Assembly (NCBI RefSeq): GCF_004923295.1
Contig: NZ_CP039638.1
Location: 496,001 to 560,000 of the forward strand
DNA from: Azospirillum sp. TSH100
Lineage (GTDB): Bacteria; Pseudomonadota; Alphaproteobacteria; Azospirillales; Azospirillaceae
Direction: 5' to 3'
Length of the DNA stretch: 64,000 nt
Part shown: positions 45,197 to 53,983 of the stretch, piece after piece
Position numbering within the stretch: the first letter of the stretch is position 1
Layout of the letters: the number at the start of each line of letters is the position of its first letter
Notes under the pieces: model-generated
The model's database searches: none
What the model was told of the DNA's origin: nothing
The model's input: the letters and a program-made list of their open reading frames with translations, nothing else
Translations under genes and position numbers: made by a program

Positions 45197-46033
45197 ATGA
45201 AAATCTCCGTCCGGCACGCCTCCCACCCCGACGCGGTCCGCGGCTTCGACACCGAGACGCTGCGCGATCATTTCCTGGTCCCGACCCTGTTCGAGGCGGA
45301 CGAGACCGTCTTCACCTACAGCCACATCGACCGTTTCGTCGTCGGCGGCGCCATGCCGGTGGCCGGCCCGCTGAAGCTGGAGTCCTCCAAGGAGATCGGC
45401 TCGCCCAACTTCCTCGACCGGCGCGAACTGGGTGTTGTCAATGTCGGCGGCGCCGGCCGGGTGACCGTCGACGGCGCCGTCTACGAACTGGCGCCGCGCG
45501 ACGCGCTCTATGTCGCGATGGGCAGCAAGGACGTCGTCTTCGAGAGCCTGGACCGCCGCGAGCCGGCCAAGTTCTACCTGAACAGCACCCCCGCCCATGC
45601 CCGCTTCGAGACGATGAAGATCTCGATCGGCCAGGCCAAGGCCGTGCATCTCGGCGACCCGGCCCAGTCGAACGAGCGCACCATCTACCAGATGATCCAC
45701 CCGGACGTCGTCCGCACCGCGCAGCTGGTTCTGGGCATGACGGTGCTGAAGCCGAACAACATGTGGAACACGATGCCGTGCCACACCCATGACCGGCGCT
45801 GCGAGGTCTATTTCTACTTCGACCTGCCGGAAGAGGCGCGCGTCATCCACCTGATGGGCGAGCCGGAGCAGACCCGCCACATCGTGGTCGCCAACGAGCA
45901 GGCGGTGATCTCGCCGCCCTGGTCGATCCATTCCGGCGTCGGCACCCGCAACTACACCTTCATCTGGGCGATGGGCGGCGACAACCAGGACTTCACGGAC
46001 ATGGACTTCGTCGCCATGGACCGCCTGCGCTGA
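45197..46033 (+). CDS. kduI: 5-keto-4-deoxyuronate isomerase (4-deoxy-L-threo-5-hexosulose-uronate ketol-isomerase)
   Basis: A 278-residue cupin enzyme, the same length as the E. coli enzyme. It turns 5-keto-4-deoxyuronate from pectin or glycan breakdown into 2,5-diketo-3-deoxygluconate. The zinc ligands fall at the textbook positions: His196, His198, Glu203 (CHTHDRRCEVYFYF) and His245 (WSIHSGVG). The ATG at 45197 has AAGGA upstream. The operon continues with kduD and kdgF. Confidence 0.96.
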   Translation: MKISVRHASHPDAVRGFDTETLRDHFLVPTLFEADETVFTYSHIDRFVVGGAMPVAGPLKLESSKEIGSPNFLDRRELGVVNVGGAGRVTVDGAVYELAPRDALYVAMGSKDVVFESLDRREPAKFYLNSTPAHARFETMKISIGQAKAVHLGDPAQSNERTIYQMIHPDVVRTAQLVLGMTVLKPNNMWNTMPCHTHDRRCEVYFYFDLPEEARVIHLMGEPEQTRHIVVANEQAVISPPWSIHSGVGTRNYTFIWAMGGDNQDFTDMDFVAMDRLR

Positions 46034-46078
46034 CGCTCCCCCAGATTTGAAGCCAACTTATAAGAACGGAAACCGACC

Positions 46079-46837
46079 ATGAGCATTTCGTTCGACCTGA
46101 CCGGCAAGGTGGCGCTCGTCACCGGGGCCAACACCGGCATCGGCCAGGGCATCGCCGTGGCGCTGGCCCAGGCCGGCGCCGACATCGCCGCCGTCGACGT
46201 GGTGTCGCTGGACGAGACCAAGGGTCTGGTCGAGGCGGCCGGCCGCAAGTTCCACGGCATCCATGCCGACCTGACCTCCATCGCCCCGGTCCAGGGGCTG
46301 GTGGAGGAGACGGTCGGCAAATTCGGCAAGCTGGACATCCTGGTCAACAACGCCGGGCTGATCCGCCGCGCCGACGCCGTCGATTTCACCGAGGCCGACT
46401 GGGACCTCGTGATGAACATCAACATCAAGACGGTGTTCTTCCTCTGCCAGGCCTTCGGCCGCTACGCCATCAACGAAGGCCGCAAGGGCAAGATCATCAA
46501 CATCGCCTCGATGCTGTCCTTCCAGGGCGGCATCCGCGTGCCGTCCTACACCGCCTCCAAGAGCGGCGTCGCCGGCATCACCAAGCTGTTGGCCTGCGAG
46601 TGGGCCGGCAAGGGCATCAACGTGAATGCCATCGCGCCGGGCTATGTCGCCACCAACAACACCGCGGCTCTGCGCGCCGACGAGAACCGCAGCGCCGAGA
46701 TCCTCGGCCGCATCCCGGCCGGCCGCTGGAGCGTGCCGTCCGACATCGGCGGCCCGGCGGTGTTCCTGGCGTCGGACGCGGCCGACTACATCCACGGCAC
46801 CATCCTGCCGGTCGACGGCGGCTGGCTGGCGCGCTGA
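46079..46837 (+). CDS. kduD: 2-deoxy-D-gluconate 3-dehydrogenase (2-keto-3-deoxygluconate-forming)
   Basis: A 252-residue short-chain dehydrogenase. NAD-binding TGANTGIGQG and NNAG; catalytic Ser in IASMLSFQG and Tyr/Lys in VPSYTASKSGVAG. KduD-like markers are EEFN-type positions replaced by DEFNWVMNININ-like DWDLVMNINIKTVFFLCQAFGR and the C-terminal AADYIHGTILPVDGGWLAR. It reduces the KduI product to 2-keto-3-deoxygluconate, which KdgK then phosphorylates. It starts 45 bp after kduI. Confidence 0.94.
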   Translation: MSISFDLTGKVALVTGANTGIGQGIAVALAQAGADIAAVDVVSLDETKGLVEAAGRKFHGIHADLTSIAPVQGLVEETVGKFGKLDILVNNAGLIRRADAVDFTEADWDLVMNINIKTVFFLCQAFGRYAINEGRKGKIINIASMLSFQGGIRVPSYTASKSGVAGITKLLACEWAGKGINVNAIAPGYVATNNTAALRADENRSAEILGRIPAGRWSVPSDIGGPAVFLASDAADYIHGTILPVDGGWLAR

Positions 46838-46846
46838 CGGAAAACG

Positions 46847-46882
46847 GCCCTCCCCGCCCCTGACGGGCGGTGGAGGGCTTTC
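46847..46882 (+). terminator. Terminator-like hairpin between kduD and kdgF
   Basis: GCCCTCC-CCGCCC pairs with GGGCGG-T-GGAGGGC (13 pairs, one bulged T, 5-base loop) followed by TTTCTCTTT. It lies inside what looks like one operon and just before the kdgF ribosome-binding site. Confidence 0.7.
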
Positions 46883-46906
46883 TCTTTGGGGGGAGGAAAC
46901 CGGACA

Positions 46907-47290
46907 ATGACCACCGCAACGGCGACCGACGTGTTCGTGACCGCAGGCGACATCCCTTGGCAGGATCTGGGCGACGGCGTGCGCCGCAAGATCCTGGGCT
47001 ACAACGACACGATGATGATGGTGCGGGTGGAGTTCGAGGCCGGCGCCATCGGCGCGCAGCATCGCCATCCCCATGTCCAGTGCGCCGTGGTGGAGAAGGG
47101 ATCCTTCGATGTCACCATCGACGGCCGCACCAGGCGGCTGAACGCGGGCGACGGCTATATGGTGCCGTCCAACGTCCTGCATGGCGTGGTGGCGCTGGAG
47201 CCGGGCGTGCTGCTCGACATCTTCACGCCGATCCGCGAGGACTTCCTGGGCGAGCCGGTGGCCTATGCCGCCGCGGACGACGCGAAGTAA
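46907..47290 (+). CDS. kdgF: KdgF-like cupin, unsaturated uronate linearisation
   Basis: A 127-residue single-domain cupin: WQDLGDGVRRKILGYNDTMMMVRVEFEAGAIGAQHRHPHVQCAVVEKGSFDVTIDGRTRRLNAGDGYMVPSNVLHGVVALEPGVLLDIFTPIREDFLG. The GVRRKILGY start, HRHPH and the final HG...DIFTPIREDFLG are typical of KdgF, which converts 4,5-unsaturated uronates into linear ketonized sugars, the substrates of KduI. The ATG at 46907 follows GGAGGA. It ends only 3 bp from the convergent gntR copy 2. Confidence 0.9.
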   Translation: MTTATATDVFVTAGDIPWQDLGDGVRRKILGYNDTMMMVRVEFEAGAIGAQHRHPHVQCAVVEKGSFDVTIDGRTRRLNAGDGYMVPSNVLHGVVALEPGVLLDIFTPIREDFLGEPVAYAAADDAK

Positions 47291-47293
47291 GGT

Positions 47294-48088
47294 CTAGACC
47301 GGGTCGCCCGGCGCGGTGAAATAGCGCGGATAGTCGCGGCGGATGTCGGCGACCGAAATCTGCAGATCGTCCAGATGGTCGTCCAGCGCCTTGATGGCGG
47401 CCGCGGGATCGTTGGCCGCCACCGCATCGAGGATGGCGGCATGCTCCGCGATCACCTCGGTGATGCGGCCGCGCACCGGCAGGGTCAGCAGGCGGTAACG
47501 GTCGATCTGCACCTTGGTCTGCTGGATCAGCGTCCAGAATCCGGGATAGCCGGCGATCTCCGCGATCAGCGCGTGGAACGACTCGTCGGCCTGGTGGAAG
47601 CCTTCGTAATTGGCGGCTTCCTGCATCTCGCGCTGCAATTCCAGATTGGCGCGGAGTGCCGCGATCTGGCTGCGGCTGGCCCGCGCCGCGGCATAGCGCA
47701 CCGTCGCCTCCTCCAGCGCCTTGCGGATGGCGAAGGCTTCCGGCAGGGCGTCCAGGGGGATGCGCGACACGAAGGTGCCGGATTGCGGGAAAATCTCGAT
47801 CAGCCCCTCGTCGGCCAGCTTCAGCACCGCCTCGCGCACCGGGGTGCGGCTGACGCCGTAGGTCTCGGCGATCTGCTTTTCGGCGATGGCGTCGCCGGGC
47901 TTGCGCTTCAGCGAGACGATCTCCGCCCGCAGGTCGCGGTAGATGCGCGACGCCACGGTCGCGGCGCGGCGCGGCGGGCGGACCGCCGCCACCGGGGCCG
48001 CCGCGCGGCGCACGGTTGCGGAAGCCAGGCCGCCCTCATCCTCTGTCGTCGCGACCTTCTTCACCAATGGCTCCATTCCGGCAGGCAT
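47294..48088 (-). CDS. GntR-family (FCD) regulator, copy 2 of the hexuronate cluster
   Basis: A 264-residue paralogue of the regulator at 43706. Long stretches are the same or conservatively changed: IYRDLRAEIVSLKRKPGDAIAEKQIAETYGVSRTPVREAVLKLADEGLIEIFPQSGTFVSRI and EEATVRYAA, YPGFWTLIQQTK, ADIRRDYPRYF. The FCD metal residues are conserved. It is divergent from uxaC and shares with it the operator at 48272-48287. The duplicate probably senses a related but different uronate product. ATG at 48088 or 48076. Confidence 0.88.
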   Translation of the reverse strand: MPAGMEPLVKKVATTEDEGGLASATVRRAAAPVAAVRPPRRAATVASRIYRDLRAEIVSLKRKPGDAIAEKQIAETYGVSRTPVREAVLKLADEGLIEIFPQSGTFVSRIPLDALPEAFAIRKALEEATVRYAAARASRSQIAALRANLELQREMQEAANYEGFHQADESFHALIAEIAGYPGFWTLIQQTKVQIDRYRLLTLPVRGRITEVIAEHAAILDAVAANDPAAAIKALDDHLDDLQISVADIRRDYPRYFTAPGDPV

Positions 48089-48271
48089 GCAGATGTCGTG
48101 GGGCGGCGGTCCGCCATACGCGAGATGTTCCTCATCCCCAGCAATCTACCCATCCCTCTTCGTCAACGTCAAATCCATCGCCAGCTTCTCTTGTGGATCG
48201 GGTGCGGCGACTGGGCGCAGCCTTCACAGCCGCCGATGCCCGATCTGCGGAACGATTGGGCTTGCAATCAG

Positions 48272-48287
48272 ATCTGATATATTAATA
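48272..48287. promoter_or_regulatory. Hexuronate-type operator between gntR copy 2 and uxaC
   Basis: ATCTGATATATTAATA matches TACTAATATATTAGTA at 12 of 16 positions, in the 292-bp divergent gap. Nothing else in that gap stands out. Confidence 0.6.
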
Positions 48288-48380
48288 TTATACAGCCAGC
48301 CGGTAGGGACGGTCCCCCGCACGGACCCCGCCTTTTCCCCACCCTGCTTTTGCCCTTCTCTTGCAGCGTAGAGGCTTCCG

Positions 48381-49781
48381 ATGCTTCACCCCGACCGTCT
48401 TTTCCCGAGCGACCCGACGCAACGTGCCATCGCGCGCCGCCTGTACGGCGAAGTCGCCGCCCTGCCGATCGTCAGCCCGCACGGCCACACCGATCCGTCC
48501 TGGTTCGCCCAGAACGAGGCGTTCCCCGATCCGGCCAGCCTGTTCGTCAAGCCCGACCATTATGCATTCCGCATGCTCTACAGCCAGGGAATTCCGCTGG
48601 AGCAGCTGGGCGTTCCGCGCAGGGACGGCGGGGAGACCTCGACCGACTCGCGCGCCATCTGGCGCCTGCTGGCCAGCAACTGGCACCTGTTCCGCGGCAC
48701 GCCGACCTCGATGTGGCTGACCCACGCCTTCGAGACGGTGTTCGGCGTCACCGAGCGCCTGAGCGCCGCCAGCGCCGACCGCATCTACGACCAGATCGAA
48801 GACTGCCTGCGCAAGCCGGAATTCCGCCCGCGCGCCCTGTTCGAGCGCTTCAACCTCGAAGTGCTGGCGACCACCGAATCGCCGCTCGACCCGCTGGTGC
48901 ACCACAAGGCGATCCGCGAGAGCGGCTGGAAGGGCCGGGTCATCACCGCCTTCCGTCCCGACCCGGTCGTCGATCCGGAGTTCGAGGGCTTCCGCGACAA
49001 TCTCGCCGAGCTGGCCCGCATCACCGGCCAGGACACCGCGACCTGGGACGGCTATCTCGCGGCACTCGCCGACCGCCGCCTCTATTTCAAGAGCTATGGC
49101 GCCACCTCGACCGACCACGGCCACCCGACGGCGGCGACCGCCGATCTGCCGCGCGCCGAGGCCGAGAAGCTGTTCGACATCGTGCGCCGCGGCGGTGCGA
49201 CGGCCGAGGAGGCCGAGCTGTTCCGTGCCCAGATGCTGACCGAAATGGCGCGGATGAGCCTGGAGGACGGTCTGGTCATGCAGATCCACCCCGGTTCCTT
49301 CCGCAACCACAACACCCTCGTGTTCGAGCGTTTCGGCCGCGACAAGGGTGCGGACATCCCGAGCGGCACCGAGTATGTGCGGGCGCTGAAGCCGCTGCTC
49401 GACCGCTTCGGCAACGAGCGCGACCTGACCATCATCCTGTTCACGCTGGATGAGGACAGCTATTCCCGCGAGCTGGCGCCGCTGGCCGGCCATTACCCGG
49501 CGCTGCGCGTCGGCCCGGCCTGGTGGTTCCACGACAGCCCCGAGGGCATGCGCCGCTACCGCGAGATGATCACGGAGACCGCCGGCTTCTACAACACGGT
49601 CGGCTTCAACGACGACACCCGCGCCTTCTGCTCGATCCCGGCCCGCCACGACGTGTCGCGCCGCGTCGATTGCAGCTTCCTCGCCCGTCTGGTCGCCGAG
49701 CACCGGATGGAAGAGGACGAGGCCGCGGACCTGGCCGTCGACCTCGCTTACCGCCTCGCCAAGAACGCCTACAAGCTGTGA
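48381..49781 (+). CDS. uxaC: Glucuronate/galacturonate isomerase
   Basis: A 466-residue enzyme of the amidohydrolase-like uronate isomerase family, converting D-glucuronate to fructuronate and D-galacturonate to tagaturonate. Diagnostic are VSPHGHTDPSWFAQNEAF (metal His pair), the ATTESPLDPLVHHKAIRESGW and VITAFRPDPVVDPEF segments, GATSTDHGHPT, MQIHPGSFRNHN and ARHDVSRR. The length matches E. coli UxaC. It begins the rightward uxaC-uxaA-eamA-kdgK gene set. Confidence 0.96.
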   Translation: MLHPDRLFPSDPTQRAIARRLYGEVAALPIVSPHGHTDPSWFAQNEAFPDPASLFVKPDHYAFRMLYSQGIPLEQLGVPRRDGGETSTDSRAIWRLLASNWHLFRGTPTSMWLTHAFETVFGVTERLSAASADRIYDQIEDCLRKPEFRPRALFERFNLEVLATTESPLDPLVHHKAIRESGWKGRVITAFRPDPVVDPEFEGFRDNLAELARITGQDTATWDGYLAALADRRLYFKSYGATSTDHGHPTAATADLPRAEAEKLFDIVRRGGATAEEAELFRAQMLTEMARMSLEDGLVMQIHPGSFRNHNTLVFERFGRDKGADIPSGTEYVRALKPLLDRFGNERDLTIILFTLDEDSYSRELAPLAGHYPALRVGPAWWFHDSPEGMRRYREMITETAGFYNTVGFNDDTRAFCSIPARHDVSRRVDCSFLARLVAEHRMEEDEAADLAVDLAYRLAKNAYKL

Positions 49782-49844
49782 TTGCCCGGCCGCGCCGGAC
49801 CCCGTTCCGGCGCGGCCCAGCTTACTCCTCAAGGACATCTTCCC

Positions 49845-51368
49845 ATGGCATCGCTGACCATCCGCCTGCACCCCGCCGACAACGTCGTCGTCGCCGGCGC
49901 CGACCTGGAGCCCGGCACCACCCTGCCCGGCACTGAAGTGGCGACCACCGGGCCGGTGCCGGCCGGGCACAAGGTCGCGGTGCGCGCCATCGCGCCGGGC
50001 GAGCCGGTGCGCAAGTACAATCAGGTCATCGGCTTCGCCACCACGGCGATCCAGCCGGGCGACCATGTCCACGTCCACAACATGGGCATGGGCAGCGATT
50101 TCGAGCGCGATTACGCCTTCGGCGCCGACGTCCATCCGGTCGAACCGATCCCGGAGGCCGAGCGCGCCACCTTCCAGGGCATCCTTCGCCCGGACGGCCG
50201 CGTCGCCACCCGCAACTATATCGGCGTGCTGACCTCGGTGAACTGCTCCGCCACCGCGGCGCGGATGATCGCCGACCATTTCCGCGGTCCCGCGCTCGCC
50301 GCCTATCCCAACATCGACGGCGTCGTCGCCCTGACCCACGGCTACGGCTGCGGCATGGCCGGCAGCGGCGAGGTGATGGACACGCTGCGCCGGACCATCG
50401 CCGGCTACGCCCGCCACCCGAACTTCGCCGCCGTCATCCTGCTGGGTCTCGGCTGCGAGGTGAACCAGATCGACAAGCTGATGGAGGCCACCGGCCTTGA
50501 GGAGGGCGCCCGCGTCATCCCCATCGGCATCCAGGACATGGGCGGCACCGCCGCGGCGGCCCGCGAGGGCATCCGCCGGATCGAGGCGCTGCTGCCGGAG
50601 ATCAACGACGTCACCCGCCAGACCCTGCCGGCCAGCCACCTGACGCTGGCGCTGCAATGCGGCGGCTCCGACGGCTATTCGGGCATCACCGCCAACCCGG
50701 CGCTGGGCTATGCCGTCGACCTGCTGGTGCGCAACGGCGGCACCGCCGTGCTGAGCGAGACGCCGGAGGTCTATGGCGCCGAGCATCTGCTGACCCGCCG
50801 CGCCGTCCGCCGCGAGGTGGGCGAGGCGCTGGTCGAGCGCATCGGCTGGTGGGAGGAGTACACCAGCCGCACCGGCGGCGAGATGAACAACAACCCGTCG
50901 CCCGGCAACAAGAAGGGTGGCCTGACCACCATCCTGGAGAAGTCGCTGGGCGCGGTCGCCAAGGGCGGCACCACCCCGATGACCGCCGTCTACCGCTATG
51001 CCGAGCCGATCACCGACAAGGGCTTCGTCTTCATGGACACCCCCGGCTACGATCCGGTGTCGGCGACGGGGCAGGTGGCGGGCGGCGCCAACGTTCTGTG
51101 CTTCACCACCGGCCGCGGCTCCGTCTTCGGCTGCAAGCCGACGCCCAGCCTGAAGCTGGCGACCAACAGCGCGCTGTTCCGCCGGATGCCGGACGACATG
51201 GACATCGATTGCGGCGCCATCGCCACCGGCGACGCCTCGATCGAGGAGGTCGGCCGCGCGATCTTCCAGCTGGTGCTCGACACCGCGTCGGGCCGCAAGA
51301 CCAAGAGCGAGGAGCTCGGCGTCGGCGCCGACGAATTCGCCCCTTGGCAGATGGGAGCGGTCATGTAA
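49845..51368 (+). CDS. uxaA: Altronate dehydratase family protein
   Basis: A 507-residue dehydratase with an N-terminal SAF domain (VRAIAPGEPVRKYNQVIGFATTAIQPGDHVHVHNM) and a large C-terminal catalytic domain. Conserved Cys segments (TSVNCSATAARMIADHF, THGYGCGMAGSGEVMDTLRRT, LGCEVNQID, LQCGGSDGYSGITANPALGYAVDLL) are consistent with an Fe-dependent UxaA/GarD enzyme. The context (uxaC, kdgK) favours altronate over galactarate as substrate, giving 2-keto-3-deoxygluconate. The ATG at 49845 has AAGGA upstream. Confidence 0.92.
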   Translation: MASLTIRLHPADNVVVAGADLEPGTTLPGTEVATTGPVPAGHKVAVRAIAPGEPVRKYNQVIGFATTAIQPGDHVHVHNMGMGSDFERDYAFGADVHPVEPIPEAERATFQGILRPDGRVATRNYIGVLTSVNCSATAARMIADHFRGPALAAYPNIDGVVALTHGYGCGMAGSGEVMDTLRRTIAGYARHPNFAAVILLGLGCEVNQIDKLMEATGLEEGARVIPIGIQDMGGTAAAAREGIRRIEALLPEINDVTRQTLPASHLTLALQCGGSDGYSGITANPALGYAVDLLVRNGGTAVLSETPEVYGAEHLLTRRAVRREVGEALVERIGWWEEYTSRTGGEMNNNPSPGNKKGGLTTILEKSLGAVAKGGTTPMTAVYRYAEPITDKGFVFMDTPGYDPVSATGQVAGGANVLCFTTGRGSVFGCKPTPSLKLATNSALFRRMPDDMDIDCGAIATGDASIEEVGRAIFQLVLDTASGRKTKSEELGVGADEFAPWQMGAVM

Positions 51369-51410
51369 GGGGTCCTGCCCCTTATCGGAAACCGTAGACG
51401 AGCCGGCGCC

Positions 51411-52394
51411 ATGCCCGACAGTTCCCCCCCTCTCCCTGGCTCCCGCACCGACGCCGGTCCCGAACCGGTGAACGCGCCGCAGACCCCGATCCAGCCAACT
51501 GGACCGGGGGTCAAGGGCACGGAGCCGATGCGGGCGATCCTGCTGGTGGTGCTGGCGGTGGCCTGCCTGTCCTGCTCCGACGCCACGGCGAAATATCTCG
51601 GCCGCACCCTGCCGCCGGCCGAGATCGCCTGGATGCGCTATGTCGTCTTCACCGCGCTGGTGATGCCGCTGGCCCTGCGCGGCGGCTCGCTCAGCGTGCT
51701 GAAGACGACGCGGCCGGGGCTTCAGGTGGTGCGCGGCCTGGGCATGCTCGGCTCGGCCCTGTTCTTCATCATGGCGATGCAGCATCTGCCGCTGGCCGAA
51801 GCCGCGGCGATCAGCTTCGTCTCCCCCGTCTTCGTCACCGTGCTGTCGATCCTGCTGTTGGCCGAGAAGGTCGGCATCCGCCGCTGGGCGGCGCTGCTGG
51901 TCGGGCTGGCCGGCGTGCTGATCGTCATCCGGCCGGGAGAGGACGGTTTCCAGCCCGCCTCGCTGCTGCCGATCCTGACCGCCTTCAGCTGGGCGCTCGG
52001 TCTGGTGGTGACGCGCAGGATGACGGTGCAGGAAAACCCGCTGACCACCATGGTGTGGAGCGCGCTCACCGGCCTGATCGTGCTGACCGCCCTGCTTCCC
52101 CTGCATGCGGCATGGCCGACGCCGTGGGAGATGCTGCTGGGGGCCTTCATCGGGCTGGTCTACACCGCATCGCAATGGCTGCTGATCCTGGCCTACCGCC
52201 AGGGCGAGGCATCGGTGCTGGCGCCCTTCACCTATGTGCAGCTGATCTGGTCGACGGCGCTGGGATACCTCGTCTTCGGCGCGGTGCCCGACCAGTGGAC
52301 CTTCGTCGGCACCGGCGTGATCATCGCCAGCGGCCTCTACACCGCCCACCGCGAACGGATGCGGGCACAGCTGCGCCGCTCCGCAGCGTCATGA
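51411..52394 (+). CDS. EamA/DMT-family transporter
   Basis: A 327-residue membrane protein with about ten helices in two EamA repeats, preceded by a ~38-residue soluble, proline-rich N-terminus. Markers include LLVVLAVACLSCSDATAKYLGRTLPPAEIAWMRY and VLAPFTYVQLIWSTALGYLVFG. It lies 42 bp after uxaA and 43 bp before kdgK, so it is probably in the same operon and might move uronates or their products. The substrate is unproven. No other uronate transporter is present here. Confidence 0.85.
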   Translation: MPDSSPPLPGSRTDAGPEPVNAPQTPIQPTGPGVKGTEPMRAILLVVLAVACLSCSDATAKYLGRTLPPAEIAWMRYVVFTALVMPLALRGGSLSVLKTTRPGLQVVRGLGMLGSALFFIMAMQHLPLAEAAAISFVSPVFVTVLSILLLAEKVGIRRWAALLVGLAGVLIVIRPGEDGFQPASLLPILTAFSWALGLVVTRRMTVQENPLTTMVWSALTGLIVLTALLPLHAAWPTPWEMLLGAFIGLVYTASQWLLILAYRQGEASVLAPFTYVQLIWSTALGYLVFGAVPDQWTFVGTGVIIASGLYTAHRERMRAQLRRSAAS

Positions 52395-52437
52395 ACAGGA
52401 AGTCGCCGGGGCGATCCCCGGCTTGTGGAGAAGAAGC

Positions 52438-53358
52438 ATGACCGACACGCCCAACCGCGTCGCCGCGCTCGGCGAATGCATGATCGAGATGTTCCGGCGG
52501 CCGGACGGGTCGCTGACCATGGGCTTCGGCGGCGACACGCTGAACACCGCGGTCTATCTGGCGCGTCTGGGCACGCCGGTCGACTATGTCACCGCTCTCG
52601 GCGACGACAGCATCAGCGACGACATGGTGAAGGCCTGGGCGGCCGAAGGGGTGGGCACCGGCCACGTCCTGCGCGTGCCGAACCGCCTGCCCGGCCTCTA
52701 CATGATCGAGACCGATCCCAGCGGCGAGCGCCGCTTTCTCTACTGGCGCGACCGGGCGCCGGCCCGCGAACTGTTCGCCCTGCCCCAGACGCCGGAGCTG
52801 TCCAGGGCACTGGAGGGCTACGGCATCGTCTATCTGTCCGGCATCAGCATCGCCATCCTGGGCGAGCAGGGCCGCGAGCGCCTGTTCGAGCTGCTGGAGC
52901 GGGTCCGTGCGCAGGGCGGCAAGGTCGCCTTCGACACCAACTGGCGCCCGCGCCTGTGGCCGGACATCGAGACCGCCCGCGCCGCCTTCGACCGCATGCT
53001 TGCGCTGACCGACATCGCGCTGCCCGGCGTCACCGACCTGCGCGACCTCTATGGGGATGCCGATGCCGACGCCGTTCTGGCCCGCGTCCGCAAGGCCGGT
53101 GTGGCCGAGATCGTCCTGAAGCTGGAACAGCCCGGCTGCATCGTGATCGAGAATGGCGAAGCGATCGAGGTGCCCGCCCTGAAGGTCGCCACCGTGGTCG
53201 ACACCACGGCGGCCGGCGACAGCTTCAGCGCCGGCTATCTGGCATCCCGCCTGCGCGGCGAGGGTCCGGCCGACGCCGCCCGCGCCGCCCACAAGCTGGC
53301 CGCCGCCGTCATCCAGCACCGCGGCGCCATCATCCCGCGCGACGCCATGCCGGCCTGA
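52438..53358 (+). CDS. kdgK: 2-keto-3-deoxygluconate kinase
   Basis: A 306-residue PfkB/ribokinase-family sugar kinase that phosphorylates 2-keto-3-deoxygluconate to KDPG for the Entner-Doudoroff aldolase. Substrate-binding GECMIEMFRR and GGDTLNTAVYLARLG; ATP site and catalytic Asp in VVDTTAAGDSFSAGYLASRL. It receives the products of both the KduI-KduD and UxaC-UxaA branches. The aldolase itself is not in the window. Confidence 0.94.
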   Translation: MTDTPNRVAALGECMIEMFRRPDGSLTMGFGGDTLNTAVYLARLGTPVDYVTALGDDSISDDMVKAWAAEGVGTGHVLRVPNRLPGLYMIETDPSGERRFLYWRDRAPARELFALPQTPELSRALEGYGIVYLSGISIAILGEQGRERLFELLERVRAQGGKVAFDTNWRPRLWPDIETARAAFDRMLALTDIALPGVTDLRDLYGDADADAVLARVRKAGVAEIVLKLEQPGCIVIENGEAIEVPALKVATVVDTTAAGDSFSAGYLASRLRGEGPADAARAAHKLAAAVIQHRGAIIPRDAMPA

Positions 53359-53380
53359 GCGCCGGTTTCAAGCCGACATA

Positions 53381-53983
53381 TCAGCCTTCCGCCGCCAGTT
53401 CGCGGCGGAAGGCACGGCCCGCCATCTGCGCGACGGCGGTGAGCGCCGCCTCGTCCGCGCCGTCACGCGCCGCCGCCGACATTCCCCGCATCGTCATCGT
53501 CACGAAATCCGCCAGCGTGTCGGCCCGCTCCGGCGCCTCCCCGGCGATGAAGTCGCGGATCGCCGACACGCCGGCCTTGCGCATCGCCCCGGCCAGCGCA
53601 CAGGCCTCCGCATCGGCGCTGTTGCGCGCGCCGTCGAGCACGAGGCAGCCGGCCACGCCGTTGCGCTCCGGATAGAGGCGCGCCGCCAGCAGCAGCGTGC
53701 GTTCGATCACCTCAGCCACGCCGCCGCCCTCCGCCCGCGCCCGGGCGAAGATGTTGGCCTCCCCCGCCGCATAGCGCTGAAGCGCCCGCTCGAACAGCCC
53801 GGCCTTGCTGCCGAAGGCCGCATAGAAGCTCGGCGGCTTGATCCCCAGTTCGGTGCCCAGTTCGGCGACGCCCACGGCGTCGTAGCCGCGCGCGTGGAAC
53901 AGCCTCATCGCGGTCTCGACCGCCTCGTCCACGTCGAAGGACCGCCGCCGTCCCCGCGATCCGGAGGATTCTGTAGCGACCAC
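53381..53983 (-). CDS. bdcR: TetR-family regulator, BdcR-like
   Basis: A 200-residue TetR regulator with helix-turn-helix DEAVETAMRLFHARGYDAVGVAELGTELGIKPPSFYAAFGSKAGLFERALQRYA. It is divergent from a bdcA homologue, as in E. coli, where BdcR represses bdcA. The best start is a GTG at 53983 with AAGGAG 8 bases upstream; the longer frame would run across bdcA. One of two direct-repeat operators overlaps this start codon. Confidence 0.85.
   Translation of the reverse strand: MVATESSGSRGRRRSFDVDEAVETAMRLFHARGYDAVGVAELGTELGIKPPSFYAAFGSKAGLFERALQRYAAGEANIFARARAEGGGVAEVIERTLLLAARLYPERNGVAGCLVLDGARNSADAEACALAGAMRKAGVSAIRDFIAGEAPERADTLADFVTMTMRGMSAAARDGADEAALTAVAQMAGRAFRRELAAEG

Noticed and set aside
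48288-52349. Antisense open frame of 1353 codons on the minus strand
   Set aside because: It lies opposite uxaC, uxaA and an EamA gene that have clear family signatures. Its composition (Arg/Gln/His/Gly/Ala-rich, no domains) is the usual shadow in high-GC DNA.
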